In this document: positions 1-8,855 of the stretch, one piece after another
How positions within the stretch are numbered: the stretch's first letter is position 1
How the letters are laid out: each line of letters opens with the position of its first letter
Source: an uncultured Collinsella sp.
GTDB taxonomy: Bacteria > Actinomycetota > Coriobacteriia > Coriobacteriales > Coriobacteriaceae
Direction of reading: 5' to 3'
Length of the DNA stretch: 11,260 nucleotides
Assembly: GCA_900545835.1 (NCBI GenBank)
Contig: URBB01000068.1
Location: 1 to 11,260, forward strand
Program-made: the position numbers and the translations under genes
The notes under the pieces: generated by a model
Told to the model about the DNA's origin: nothing
Seen by the model: only the letters and a program-made list of their open reading frames with translations
Databases searched by the model: none

Positions 1-11
1 CTTAAGAACAC

Positions 12-48
12 AGCGCTCCAGGCCCTTATGAACCTGGAGCGCTTTCTT
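12..48 (+). terminator. Rho-independent terminator, upstream gene outside window
   Basis: A perfect 11-bp stem (12-22 with 33-43, AGCGCTCCAGG against its complement) closes a 10-nt loop and is followed by TTTCTT. This reads as an intrinsic terminator for a plus-strand transcript that starts before the window. On the minus strand the flank is not T-rich, so plus is preferred. Confidence 0.7.
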
Positions 49-50
49 GT

Positions 51-76
51 GGGCAAGCGGAGGAATTCGAACCCGC
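51..76 (-). other. Degenerate tRNA T-arm-like fragment
   Basis: Read on the minus strand, a TTCGAAT loop (65-71) sits in a GCGGG...TCCTC context resembling the T-arm and 3' acceptor strand of a tRNA, but only three of five stem pairs form. There is no anticodon arm, D-arm or CCA upstream or downstream. It is at best a tRNA remnant, possibly left by integration or repeat spread, and not a functional tRNA. A chance match around the TTCGAA palindrome remains possible. Confidence 0.25.
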
Positions 77-87
77 AAGAGTGCGGA

Positions 88-115
88 GCTGAGGAAACGC
101 GAAGCGTTTTCCAGC
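88..115. repeat. Inverted repeat with GAA triloop
   Basis: GGAAACGC (93-100) and GCGTTTTCC (104-112) form a hairpin around a GAA triloop with one bulged T. Three further pairs (88-90 with 113-115) extend it across a two-base bulge. It lies between two terminators in gene-free DNA. No T-tract follows on either strand, so it is not an obvious terminator, and its role is unknown. Confidence 0.45.
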
Positions 116-203
116 GCAGCACGCAAGGAGCGAAGCGACGCGGCGAAAGCGGGCGGCGCCAGCCGCACGCGGACATCCCGCTGGGGGCACCACAGAATCT
201 GAG

Positions 204-235
204 AAGCCCGTTACCAATTCGGTGACGGGCTTTTT
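204..235 (+). terminator. Rho-independent terminator
   Basis: The stem 206-215 with 221-230 (ten pairs, one G-T wobble, extended by two A-T pairs) has the loop AATTC and runs into TTTTT. It is a good plus-strand intrinsic terminator, although no convincing plus-strand gene lies before it in the window. It may terminate a short untranslated transcript made from 50-200, or be part of a repeat unit together with the adjacent tRNA-like fragment. Confidence 0.65.
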
Positions 236-244
236 GCTACCCAT

Positions 245-264
245 ACGCCGGGATTCGAACCCCG
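245..264 (-). other. Degenerate tRNA T-arm-like fragment
   Basis: On the minus strand CGGGG-TTCGAAT-CCCGG forms a T-arm-like hairpin with four of five pairs and a canonical seven-base TTCGAAT loop. The remaining tRNA arms are missing on both sides. Like the fragment at 51-76, it lies a few bases from a strong hairpin on its 3' side, which suggests two copies of one degenerate unit. It is not a functional tRNA. Confidence 0.3.
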
Positions 265-285
265 AAGGCATAAAATCACACTGTC

Positions 286-303
286 GTCCACGGGCCCGTG
301 GAC
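286..303. repeat. 18-bp perfect palindrome
   Basis: GTCCACGGGCCCGTGGAC reads identically on both strands and is followed by AAAAAAT. Having no loop, it is more like a dyad protein-binding site or the junction of an inverted duplication than an RNA hairpin. Nothing in the window identifies a cognate protein. Confidence 0.6.
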
Positions 304-569
304 AAAAAATAGCAAATATGAGTACTGTTACCAATTTAGTAACAGCGATTTCATGCCATCAGAAGGCGATTTGGACACAAGGCGTCCTACGGCGGAAGAA
401 TTGCAGGCGTTTATCAGCTAAGTACTTGGACATATGTTGCGTAACACTGCATATTTTGCAAAAAGATAATGCTACAGAGCTTGTGACAGACTCATATTTG
501 ACGTTTTTTGCCCACGACCCCTTATTGCGTGGGCGAATCAGTTGCAAAGCGGGATCCAAAGCGTCCTTC
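304..569. other. AT-rich intergenic stretch without a convincing gene
   Basis: This stretch is clearly more AT-rich than its surroundings. It holds a dyad GTTAC-N7-GTAAC (327-343), a 22-codon frame at 353-421 without a Shine-Dalgarno, and a 7-bp hairpin (510-516 with 528-534) whose T-run is on the wrong side for termination. A GATAAT hexamer at 465-470 resembles a -10 element but has no well-spaced -35. Longer open frames here have no family resemblance and unusual codons. The composition suggests acquired or decayed DNA. Confidence 0.5.
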
Positions 570-610
570 GCAAACAAATAGCCGGGGCCCGCGCGATGCG
601 GACCCCGGCT
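570..610 (-). terminator. Rho-independent terminator of glnN
   Basis: The stem 580-587/603-610 plus 589-592/598-601 gives twelve pairs with one C-A mismatch and a five-base loop. Reading on the minus strand it is followed by ATTTGTTTG, a moderately T-rich tail. It lies 30 bases downstream of the glnN stop codon, as expected for that gene's terminator. Confidence 0.8.
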
Positions 611-639
611 CAATACCGTGACGATATGTCAGTTACGCT

Positions 640-2727
<2,088 letters not shown>

Positions 2728-2806
2728 ACGGAACTCCCTTCGTATCGGCACCGCGTGAGAAGCGGTGTTGATTACTAACGAACGAGTCATAGCTTAGACT
2801 CGCCGT

Positions 2807-2833
2807 GTTTCCGCAACATTACCGTTATGTTGC
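2807..2833 (-). promoter_or_regulatory. Operator-like dyad upstream of glnN
   Basis: Positions 2813-2833 form a 21-bp near-perfect palindrome: GCAACAT, a centre TACCGTT and ATGTTGC, with one mismatched pair. It lies 86-106 bp upstream of the glnN start. Overlapping it on the minus strand, 2822-2807 reads GTAAT-N6-GAAAC, close to the GTnAC-N6-GAAAC half-site known for actinobacterial GlnR. The dyad is directly visible; its role as a nitrogen-responsive operator is inference. No well-spaced -35/-10 pair was found to anchor it. Confidence 0.4.
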
Positions 2834-2932
2834 TGTCGCGAAACCAATCAATGAGGTTACCGCATCGCGGCGGCGTTGCCACCCTCAACAGCCAATCAAC
2901 TGTATAAATTGCAGACCTTTCCCCATGATTTA

Positions 2933-3020
2933 AGGGTAGTCAATTTGGGATGGGGCTCTATTAACTGGTATTTCACATCAGATACCAGTCTTTACTGCCC
3001 CATCTTAGATTGACCGCCCT
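2933..3020. repeat. 88-nt long hairpin in the glnN-metF intergenic region
   Basis: Arms 2933-2956 and 2997-3020 pair along 24 positions with a single A-C mismatch and, read as plus-strand RNA, four G-U wobbles. A 7x7 internal loop separates this from a second helix (2964-2973 with 2980-2989, ten pairs, loop CACATC). It ends 133 bp before metF and about 205 bp before glnN. It has no T-tract, so it is not an ordinary terminator. It could be a structured leader or small RNA, or a miniature inverted-repeat element; nothing in the sequence decides between these. Confidence 0.6.
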
Positions 3021-3153
3021 GTTATAGGGAATGCCGATAGCAAGGCATCTTTGATTGGTATCCTCAAATAGCGAGTGAAACTCCACCGTGACACAGCGGT
3101 GCTGTAGAATCCTTACAACACATCACACTATTACGTATCTAAAGGAGCACGAT

Positions 3154-4026
3154 ATGCGCGTCGATGAGGTTTTTAAGCAGGCAGCATCCCAGGGCACCGC
3201 ACCCGTTTCGTTTGAGATGTTCCCGCCCAAGGGCGAGCTTACCCTCGATACGGCTCGCGAAGTGGCAGGCAATCTGTGCAAGCTTTCGCCGAGCTTTGTC
3301 TCGGTCACCTGCTCGGCCGGCGGCTCGGGCAACGGTGCCACCACCGCCCCCATCGCGCATATGATTTCGAGCAAATTCGATACGCCCTCGGTGGCGCACC
3401 TCACCTGCGTTGGCCGCTCGCATGCCGATATCGCCGCCAAAATCGACGAGTACCGCACCGCCGGCGTGGAAAACATCCTGGCCCTGCGTGGCGATCTCCC
3501 TGCCGGCGCGACCGAGGACGACAAGCCCGCCTCCGACTACGCCTACGCCCGCGACCTCATCCCCGAGCTCGTCGACGCCGGCTTTTGCGTAGGCGCCGCG
3601 GCCTACCCCGAGGGCCACATTGCCTGTGAGGATCTCAACGCCTCGGTCGAACACCTCAAGCAAAAGCAGGACGCCGGCGCGAGCTTCTTTGTGACGCAGC
3701 TCTTCTTTGATAACGAGTGCTTCTATCGCTTCCGCGAGCTTGCCGACAAGGCCGGTATCACCGTGCCCATTACCGCGGGCATCATGCCGTTTATGGGCAA
3801 GTCGCAGATCAGCCGCATGGTCTTTATGTGCGGCGCGTCGCTGCCCTCCCCCGTCATCAAGATTCTCGCCAAGTACGAGAACGACCCCGAGAGCCTGCAG
3901 GCAGCCGGTGTAGATTATGCCGCCCGCCAGCTTTGCGACCTCAAGGAGCACGGCGCCGACGGCCTGCACCTGTACACTATGAACCGTCCTGCGATCGCCG
4001 CGACCATTATGGAGCGCCTGGGGTAA
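3154..4026 (+). CDS. metF: 5,10-methylenetetrahydrofolate reductase
   Basis: MetF reduces methylene-THF to 5-methyl-THF, the methyl donor for MetH, using a bound FAD in a TIM-barrel fold. The 290-residue length matches bacterial MetF. Signatures visible are FEMFPPK (20-26, with the glutamate expected to act in folate chemistry), VTCSAGGS (51-58), AHLTC (81-85), LALRGDLP (109-116, the folate/FAD-site loop with Asp114) and ITAGIMP later in the barrel. The ATG at 3154 is chosen because AAAGGAG ends six bases upstream; an in-frame ATG at 3088 would add 22 residues unlike the family and lacks a ribosome site. It is the first gene of the met operon: its TAA shares one base with the next ATG. No SAM (S-box) or cobalamin riboswitch motif was seen in its leader. 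Confidence 0.97.
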   Translation: MRVDEVFKQAASQGTAPVSFEMFPPKGELTLDTAREVAGNLCKLSPSFVSVTCSAGGSGNGATTAPIAHMISSKFDTPSVAHLTCVGRSHADIAAKIDEYRTAGVENILALRGDLPAGATEDDKPASDYAYARDLIPELVDAGFCVGAAAYPEGHIACEDLNASVEHLKQKQDAGASFFVTQLFFDNECFYRFRELADKAGITVPITAGIMPFMGKSQISRMVFMCGASLPSPVIKILAKYENDPESLQAAGVDYAARQLCDLKEHGADGLHLYTMNRPAIAATIMERLG

Positions 4027-4814
4027 TGGAAAAACCGCACATCGATACAACCGCTGTCGAAGTGCCGGCCGACCTTGCGTCGCCGGCGCTTTACCGTGTC
4101 GATGCTGCGCACCATCCCCGTGTCGACCGTGCCGAGATGTTGCGGTATCTGGGTTACGGCGGTCAGCAGATTGAGCCCGAGCTGTCGCAGCGTATTGAGC
4201 TTGTGGTCGAGCGCCTAGAACTGGACATTGAGCCCCGTGGTGTGCGCCGCGTGTTTGCCGTCGATGCCACGGGCGTGGATGAGCAGGGAGAGCCCAGCAT
4301 CCGTCTGGTTGGCACCAACGTTGAGCTACGGGGTCGCGATATCTATCGACATCTCAAAGATGCCCGCTTTGCCGCGCTCATGGCATGCACCCTCGGCATG
4401 GACGCCGAGCGTCGCCTGCGCACCACGGGAGCCCAACATCCCCTAGAGGGCGCCGTGCTCGACGCCGCGTGCTCCGCTTACGTGGAAGCCGCCGTCGAGC
4501 AAATGGACCAGCAGATCAAGACGGACGCCGCCGTTCATGGGCTCGCCGGCAACTGGCGCTTTAGTCCCGGCTACGGCGACTGCCCGCTCTCGGCACAGCG
4601 CTCGATCGTCAATGCGCTCAACGCCACGCGGCTCATCGGCCTGACCGTCACGCCCACCAGCCTGCTTATGCCCACCAAAAGCGTGACCGCAGTGATCGGT
4701 CTGTTTGACGGCGAGGTCCACGACGCCCAAAGCCGCCCCACCTGCAATATCTGCCGCATGCGCGAGAACTGCCGCTTCCGTGCCGCCCACACCACCTGCT
4801 ATTCCAGCCATTAG
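4026..4814 (+). CDS. Stand-alone methionine synthase activation (SAM-binding) protein
   Basis: This 262-residue protein corresponds to the C-terminal activation domain that in E. coli is fused to MetH. That domain binds SAM and re-methylates oxidised cob(II)alamin with help from a reductant such as flavodoxin. The signatures are RFSPGYGDCPLS (178-189), equivalent to the SAM-binding RxxPGY region, and MPTKSVTAVIGL (215-226). The start overlaps the metF stop (TAATG), indicating translational coupling, and metH begins nine bases after its stop. Because the neighbouring MetH ends after its cobalamin domain, the two should act as a split enzyme, as known for Thermotoga maritima. The C-terminus carries cysteines 240, 243, 249 and 258 in a C-X2-C-X5-C-X8-C pattern, suggestive of a metal or Fe-S site; this last point is inference. 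Confidence 0.92.
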   Translation: MEKPHIDTTAVEVPADLASPALYRVDAAHHPRVDRAEMLRYLGYGGQQIEPELSQRIELVVERLELDIEPRGVRRVFAVDATGVDEQGEPSIRLVGTNVELRGRDIYRHLKDARFAALMACTLGMDAERRLRTTGAQHPLEGAVLDAACSAYVEAAVEQMDQQIKTDAAVHGLAGNWRFSPGYGDCPLSAQRSIVNALNATRLIGLTVTPTSLLMPTKSVTAVIGLFDGEVHDAQSRPTCNICRMRENCRFRAAHTTCYSSH

Positions 4815-4823
4815 GAGCCCCCG

Positions 4824-7382
4824 ATGTTTACTCCGCTTATCACTCATGATTCTGACGGCACTGCATTGGCGGCACCCGTTGATGCCGCACGTCGCAACGG
4901 TGCCACGTACAAGACGCGCACGATCGACGACCTGCGCATTAAGGATGACCGCCTGCGTGCCGCCATCGAGGGCACGGGACACCTGCTGTTCGACGGCGGC
5001 ATGGGCACCATGTTGCAGGCCGCTGGCATGAAGGCGGGCGCCCTGCCCGAGCTGCTCAACTTTGAGGAGCCACAGGTCATTACCGATATTCAGCGTCAGT
5101 ACGTCGAGGCCGGCTGCGACGTGATCACCGCCAATACCTTTGGCGCCAACGCGCACAAGCTCGATGGCGCTGCCACCGTGACAGATGTCTTTGCCGCCGC
5201 GGTCTCTTGCGCTCGCGCGGCCGGCGCCCACTACGTCGCCGGCGACATCGGCCCCATCGGCGCGCTGCTTCGCCCCTTGGGCACCCTCAGCTTCGACGAG
5301 GCCTACGACCTCTTTGCCGAGGAAGTGCGCGCCGGCGTCGATGCGGGCGTGGACCTCTTTATTATCGAGACCATGACCGACCTTGCCGAGATCAAGGCAG
5401 CCGTCCTCGCCTGCCGCGAGAACTCCGACCTGCCCGTCTTTGCCACCATGACCTTTGAGGAAGACGGTCGCACCTTCCTGGGCACGAGTCCCGAGGTTGC
5501 CGCCATCACGCTCGATGCCATCGGCACCGACGTTTTGGGCATCAACTGCAGCCAGGGACCGGCCGAGCTCCGAGGGCTCGCCGCTCGCATGCTCACCGTT
5601 ACGGACAAGCCCGTTATGGTGCAGGCCAACGCAGGACTGCCCCGCGTGGACGACGACGGCAACACCGTCTTTGATATCCAGGCGCCCGAGTACGCCGTGG
5701 CCGTCGCCGGTATGATTGCCGACGGCGTAAGCGTCGTGGGCGGCTGCTGCGGCACCACGCCGGCGCACATGGCAGCGCTGCGCACGCTTATCGATAACCA
5801 CACGCCCAGCCCGCGTCACCGCAAGCCCAGCATGTCGGTCACGAGCGCCCAAACGGTCGTGGATCTTCCCTGCGACGGCCACAAGATCGCCGTCATCGGC
5901 GAGCGCATCAACCCCACCGGCAAAAAGCGCCTGCAGCAGGCCCTGCGCGACGGCGATCTGGACTACGTGGTGAGCCAGGGCATCAGCCAGCAGGAGCAGG
6001 GCGCCGACATCCTGGACGTCAACGTGGGTCTGCCCGAGATCGACGAGGTCAAGATTATCCAACAGGCCACCGAGCAGCTCCAAGGCTCCACGCTGCTGCC
6101 GCTGCAGATCGACTCCACCGATCCCGCCGCTGTCGAGGCCGCCGTACGCCGCTATGCCGGCAAGCCCATCATCAACTCCGTCAACGGCAAGCAGCAGATC
6201 ATGGATGAGATCTTCCCGCTGGTCGCCCACTATGGAACCAACGTCGTCGGCCTTACGCTCGACGAAGGCGGCATCCCCGATACCGCCGAGGCCCGCTTTG
6301 CCATCGCCGAACGCATCGTGGCCGAGGCCGCCCGCTACGGCATCGGCCCGGACCGTATCCTCATCGACTGCCTGGTCATGACCGCCTCGACCAATCAACG
6401 CCAGGCCGAGCAGATCCTACGCGCCATGTCCCTGTGCAAGGAGCGTCTGGGCGTCAAATGCGCGCTCGGCGTGTCGAACATCAGCTTTGGCCTGCCTGCC
6501 CGCCCGCTGCTGGGCTCGGTCTTTTTGGCCGCCGCTTTTGGCGCGGGCCTCGACGCCCCCATCATGAACCCGGGCTCCAAGCGCTTTATGGATACCGTCT
6601 ACAGCTATCGCGTCCTGAGCGTTGAGGACGAGGGCTCGACCGGATACATCGAGCGCTATGCCGGTTGGACCGATCCGTATAAGATCGCCGCCAACCCGGC
6701 AGCAGCTCAGGCCGCATCGAGTGATGCCGCGCCCGCTGCTGGCACCGCCGGCTCCGACGGCAACGACGACCCGATTCGTCGCATGGTCGTCTCGGGCCGC
6801 AAAGGCGAGATCGCTGCCGAGACCGAGCGTCTGCTGGCAGACCACGACGCCATGGACCTCATCAACAATCACTTTATCCCCGCCCTCGACGAAGTTGGCG
6901 TCCTCTTTGACCAGGGCAAGTTCTTCTTGCCGCAGCTTATGGCCTCGGCCGAAGCCGCGCGTGTGGGCTTCGACACCATCAAGCGCCTGATGCCCGCCGG
7001 CGAGATTGCCGACAAGGGCAAGATCTGCGTGGCCACCGTCAAGGGCGACATCCACGATATTGGCAAGAACATCGTCAAAATGCTGCTCGACAACTACGGC
7101 TACACCGTCTTTGACCTGGGCCGCGACGTCGATCCGCAGGAGGTACTCAAGACCGTCAAGGAGCGCGATATCAAACTCGTCGGCCTCTCGGCGCTTATGA
7201 CCACCACCGTCGTGGCCATGGAAGAGACCATCAAGTTGCTCCATGCCGAGGTTCCGGGCGTCAAGATCATCGTGGGCGGCGCCGTGCTCACCCCCGAATA
7301 CGCCAAGCAGATCGGTGCGGACTACTACGCCAAGGACGCCGCCGAAAGCGCTCGTATCGCCGAAGAGGTCTTTGGGCAGTAA
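4824..7382 (+). CDS. metH: Cobalamin-dependent methionine synthase, without activation domain
   Basis: MetH transfers a methyl group from methyl-THF to homocysteine through cobalamin. Domains in order: homocysteine-binding barrel (about 50-335), with DGGMG at 57-61 and zinc ligands Cys242, Cys308 and Cys309 in NCSQG and GGCCGTTP; pterin-binding barrel (about 355-615), with IGERINPTGKKR (Glu360) and LDVNVGLPEIDE; an alanine-rich linker (about 620-648); the helical cobalamin cap (about 650-724); and the Rossmann cobalamin domain (about 731-850), with GDIHDIGKN, where His744 is the expected cobalt ligand. At 852 residues it lacks the roughly 330-residue activation module of E. coli MetH (1227 residues); the preceding gene supplies that part. 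The start follows AGGAG by six bases. About 45 extra N-terminal residues precede the first barrel. Confidence 0.97.
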   Translation: MFTPLITHDSDGTALAAPVDAARRNGATYKTRTIDDLRIKDDRLRAAIEGTGHLLFDGGMGTMLQAAGMKAGALPELLNFEEPQVITDIQRQYVEAGCDVITANTFGANAHKLDGAATVTDVFAAAVSCARAAGAHYVAGDIGPIGALLRPLGTLSFDEAYDLFAEEVRAGVDAGVDLFIIETMTDLAEIKAAVLACRENSDLPVFATMTFEEDGRTFLGTSPEVAAITLDAIGTDVLGINCSQGPAELRGLAARMLTVTDKPVMVQANAGLPRVDDDGNTVFDIQAPEYAVAVAGMIADGVSVVGGCCGTTPAHMAALRTLIDNHTPSPRHRKPSMSVTSAQTVVDLPCDGHKIAVIGERINPTGKKRLQQALRDGDLDYVVSQGISQQEQGADILDVNVGLPEIDEVKIIQQATEQLQGSTLLPLQIDSTDPAAVEAAVRRYAGKPIINSVNGKQQIMDEIFPLVAHYGTNVVGLTLDEGGIPDTAEARFAIAERIVAEAARYGIGPDRILIDCLVMTASTNQRQAEQILRAMSLCKERLGVKCALGVSNISFGLPARPLLGSVFLAAAFGAGLDAPIMNPGSKRFMDTVYSYRVLSVEDEGSTGYIERYAGWTDPYKIAANPAAAQAASSDAAPAAGTAGSDGNDDPIRRMVVSGRKGEIAAETERLLADHDAMDLINNHFIPALDEVGVLFDQGKFFLPQLMASAEAARVGFDTIKRLMPAGEIADKGKICVATVKGDIHDIGKNIVKMLLDNYGYTVFDLGRDVDPQEVLKTVKERDIKLVGLSALMTTTVVAMEETIKLLHAEVPGVKIIVGGAVLTPEYAKQIGADYYAKDAAESARIAEEVFGQ

Positions 7383-7407
7383 CACAACGGAAACAACCGA
7401 GCACCAA

Positions 7408-7445
7408 AACGTGCCGCACGCGCCACTTGGCACGTGCGGCACGTT
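7408..7445 (+). terminator. GC-rich hairpin between metH and the UPF0210 gene
   Basis: A perfect 13-bp stem (7408-7420 with 7433-7445), one mismatch, then three more pairs close an ACTT loop. It lies 25 bases after the metH stop. The plus-strand tail GTTAGAATAG is poor in T, while the minus strand has TTTT, so termination is plausible but not textbook. A TTGGCA hexamer (7427-7432) inside the right half and TAGATA 17 bases later could be a promoter for the downstream gene, in which case the dyad might be an operator. Confidence 0.5.
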
Positions 7446-7490
7446 AGAATAGATAAGATTATGCTCGTTTTGGCAGATAGGAGCGCAAGG

Positions 7491-8855
7491 ATGGCGATCA
7501 CGCCCGCAGAAATCGCGGAAACCCGCGGCATGGTTGAGGAGCAGAACCTCGACATCAGGACCATCACCATGGGTGTTTCGCTCATGGGTTGCGGTGACGA
7601 GAACCTCGACCGCATGTGCACGAAGATCTACGACCACGTGACGCACACGGCTGAGCATCTGGTCGAGACCGCCGAGAACCTCGAGCGCGAGTACGGTATC
7701 CCCATCGTCAACAAGCGCGTTTCCGTCACCCCGGTGGCCCAGATCGCCGCGTGCTGCAAGGATGAGGACCTCACCCCCATCGCGCATGCCCTCGACCGCG
7801 CGGCCGAGACGCTCGGCATCGATTACCTGGGCGGCTTCTCCGCGCTCGTCCAGAAGGGCATCGGCGACGCCGACCGCCGCGTTATCCAGTCCATTCCGCA
7901 GGCGCTCGCCACCACGAGCCGCGTCTGCTCCAGCGTCAACGTCGCCAGCCTGCGCGCCGGTATCAACATGGATGCCGTGCTCATGGCCGCCCAGACCATC
8001 ATCGATGCCGCTAAACTCACGGCCGACCAGGATTCCGTCGGCGCTTCCAAGTTTGTCTGCTTTGCTAACATGGTCGAGGACTCCCCGTTTATGGCGGGCG
8101 CCGTCCACGGCGGTGGCGAGGCCGACGCCGTCATCAACGTAGGCGTCTCGGGCCCCGGCGTTATGGCTGCTGCCTTGGAGACGCTCCCCGACTCCGCCTC
8201 GATGATGGAGGTTGCCGAGAAGATCAAGCAGACCGCCTTTAAGATCACCCGTGCCGGCGAGCTCATGAGCCGCGAGGCCGCCCATCGTCTGGGGGTCGAG
8301 AAGGGCATTGTCGACCTGTCGCTGGCTCCCACGCCTGCCATCGGCGACTCCGTTGCCCGCATCCTCGAGATCATCGGCGTGGGCACCTGCGGTGGCCCGG
8401 GCACGACCTGCGCGCTCGCCATGCTCAACGATGCCGTCAAGAAGGGCGGCGTCATGGCCAGCTCCAGCGTGGGCGGTCTCTCGGGCGCCTTTATCCCCGT
8501 GTCCGAGGACGCCGGCATGATCGCCGCCGTCGAAGCCGGCGCGCTTTCGCTCGAGAAGCTCGAGGCCATGACCTGCGTGTGCTCCGTTGGCCTGGACATG
8601 ATCGCCATCCCCGGCGACACTCCAGTCGAGACCATCGCCGGCATCATCGCCGACGAGATGGCCATCGGCGTCATCAACAACAAGACCACGGCCGTCCGCG
8701 TGATTCCTGCCATCGGCAAGGGCGTGGGCGACTGCGTCGAGTACGGCGGCCTGTTTGGCCGTGCGCCCATCATGCCGGTGAACCCCAACGCCGGCACCGT
8801 GCTTGCCCACCGCGGTGGACGCTTCCCGGCGCCGCTGAACTCGCTGAAGAACTAG
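7491..8855 (+). CDS. UPF0210/DUF711 (PFL-like) family protein
   Basis: This is a 454-residue cytoplasmic protein of the UPF0210 family (DUF711), whose members adopt a fold related to glycyl-radical enzymes such as pyruvate formate-lyase; no reaction is established. Strongly conserved stretches include NLDIRTITMG (19-28), NKRVSVTP (74-81), GGFSALVQKG (114-123), VCSSVNVAS (145-153), SPFMAGAVHGGGEAD (198-212), DLSLAPTPAIGDSVAR (275-290) and GGLSGAFIPVSED (328-340). Length is normal for the family. The start is the ATG preceded by AGGAG at a seven-base gap; an in-frame ATG at 7434 lies inside a hairpin and is rejected. In many Firmicutes an ACT-domain protein gene directly precedes this one; here metH does. 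No separate substrate can be assigned. Confidence 0.95.
   Translation: MAITPAEIAETRGMVEEQNLDIRTITMGVSLMGCGDENLDRMCTKIYDHVTHTAEHLVETAENLEREYGIPIVNKRVSVTPVAQIAACCKDEDLTPIAHALDRAAETLGIDYLGGFSALVQKGIGDADRRVIQSIPQALATTSRVCSSVNVASLRAGINMDAVLMAAQTIIDAAKLTADQDSVGASKFVCFANMVEDSPFMAGAVHGGGEADAVINVGVSGPGVMAAALETLPDSASMMEVAEKIKQTAFKITRAGELMSREAAHRLGVEKGIVDLSLAPTPAIGDSVARILEIIGVGTCGGPGTTCALAMLNDAVKKGGVMASSSVGGLSGAFIPVSEDAGMIAAVEAGALSLEKLEAMTCVCSVGLDMIAIPGDTPVETIAGIIADEMAIGVINNKTTAVRVIPAIGKGVGDCVEYGGLFGRAPIMPVNPNAGTVLAHRGGRFPAPLNSLKN

Noticed and set aside
28..613. Several 60-120 codon frames on both strands at the left edge
   Set aside because: They run through terminators, tRNA-like fragments and palindromes, lack ribosome sites, and overlap one another; their translations look like non-coding repeats.
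2728..2790. Longer glnN start at 2790
   Set aside because: No Shine-Dalgarno there, and the added 21 residues are unlike GSIII N-termini; AAGGGAG supports 2727.
3021..3153. SAM or cobalamin riboswitch before metF
   Set aside because: I looked for conserved S-box and B12-box elements and saw none; only small hairpins (3031-3048, 3084-3101) without recognisable aptamer features.
4443..6398. 651-codon minus-strand open frame antisense to metH and the activation gene
   Set aside because: Low-complexity G/A/D/V-rich translation opposite clearly conserved genes, with no ribosome site; a GC-skew shadow.
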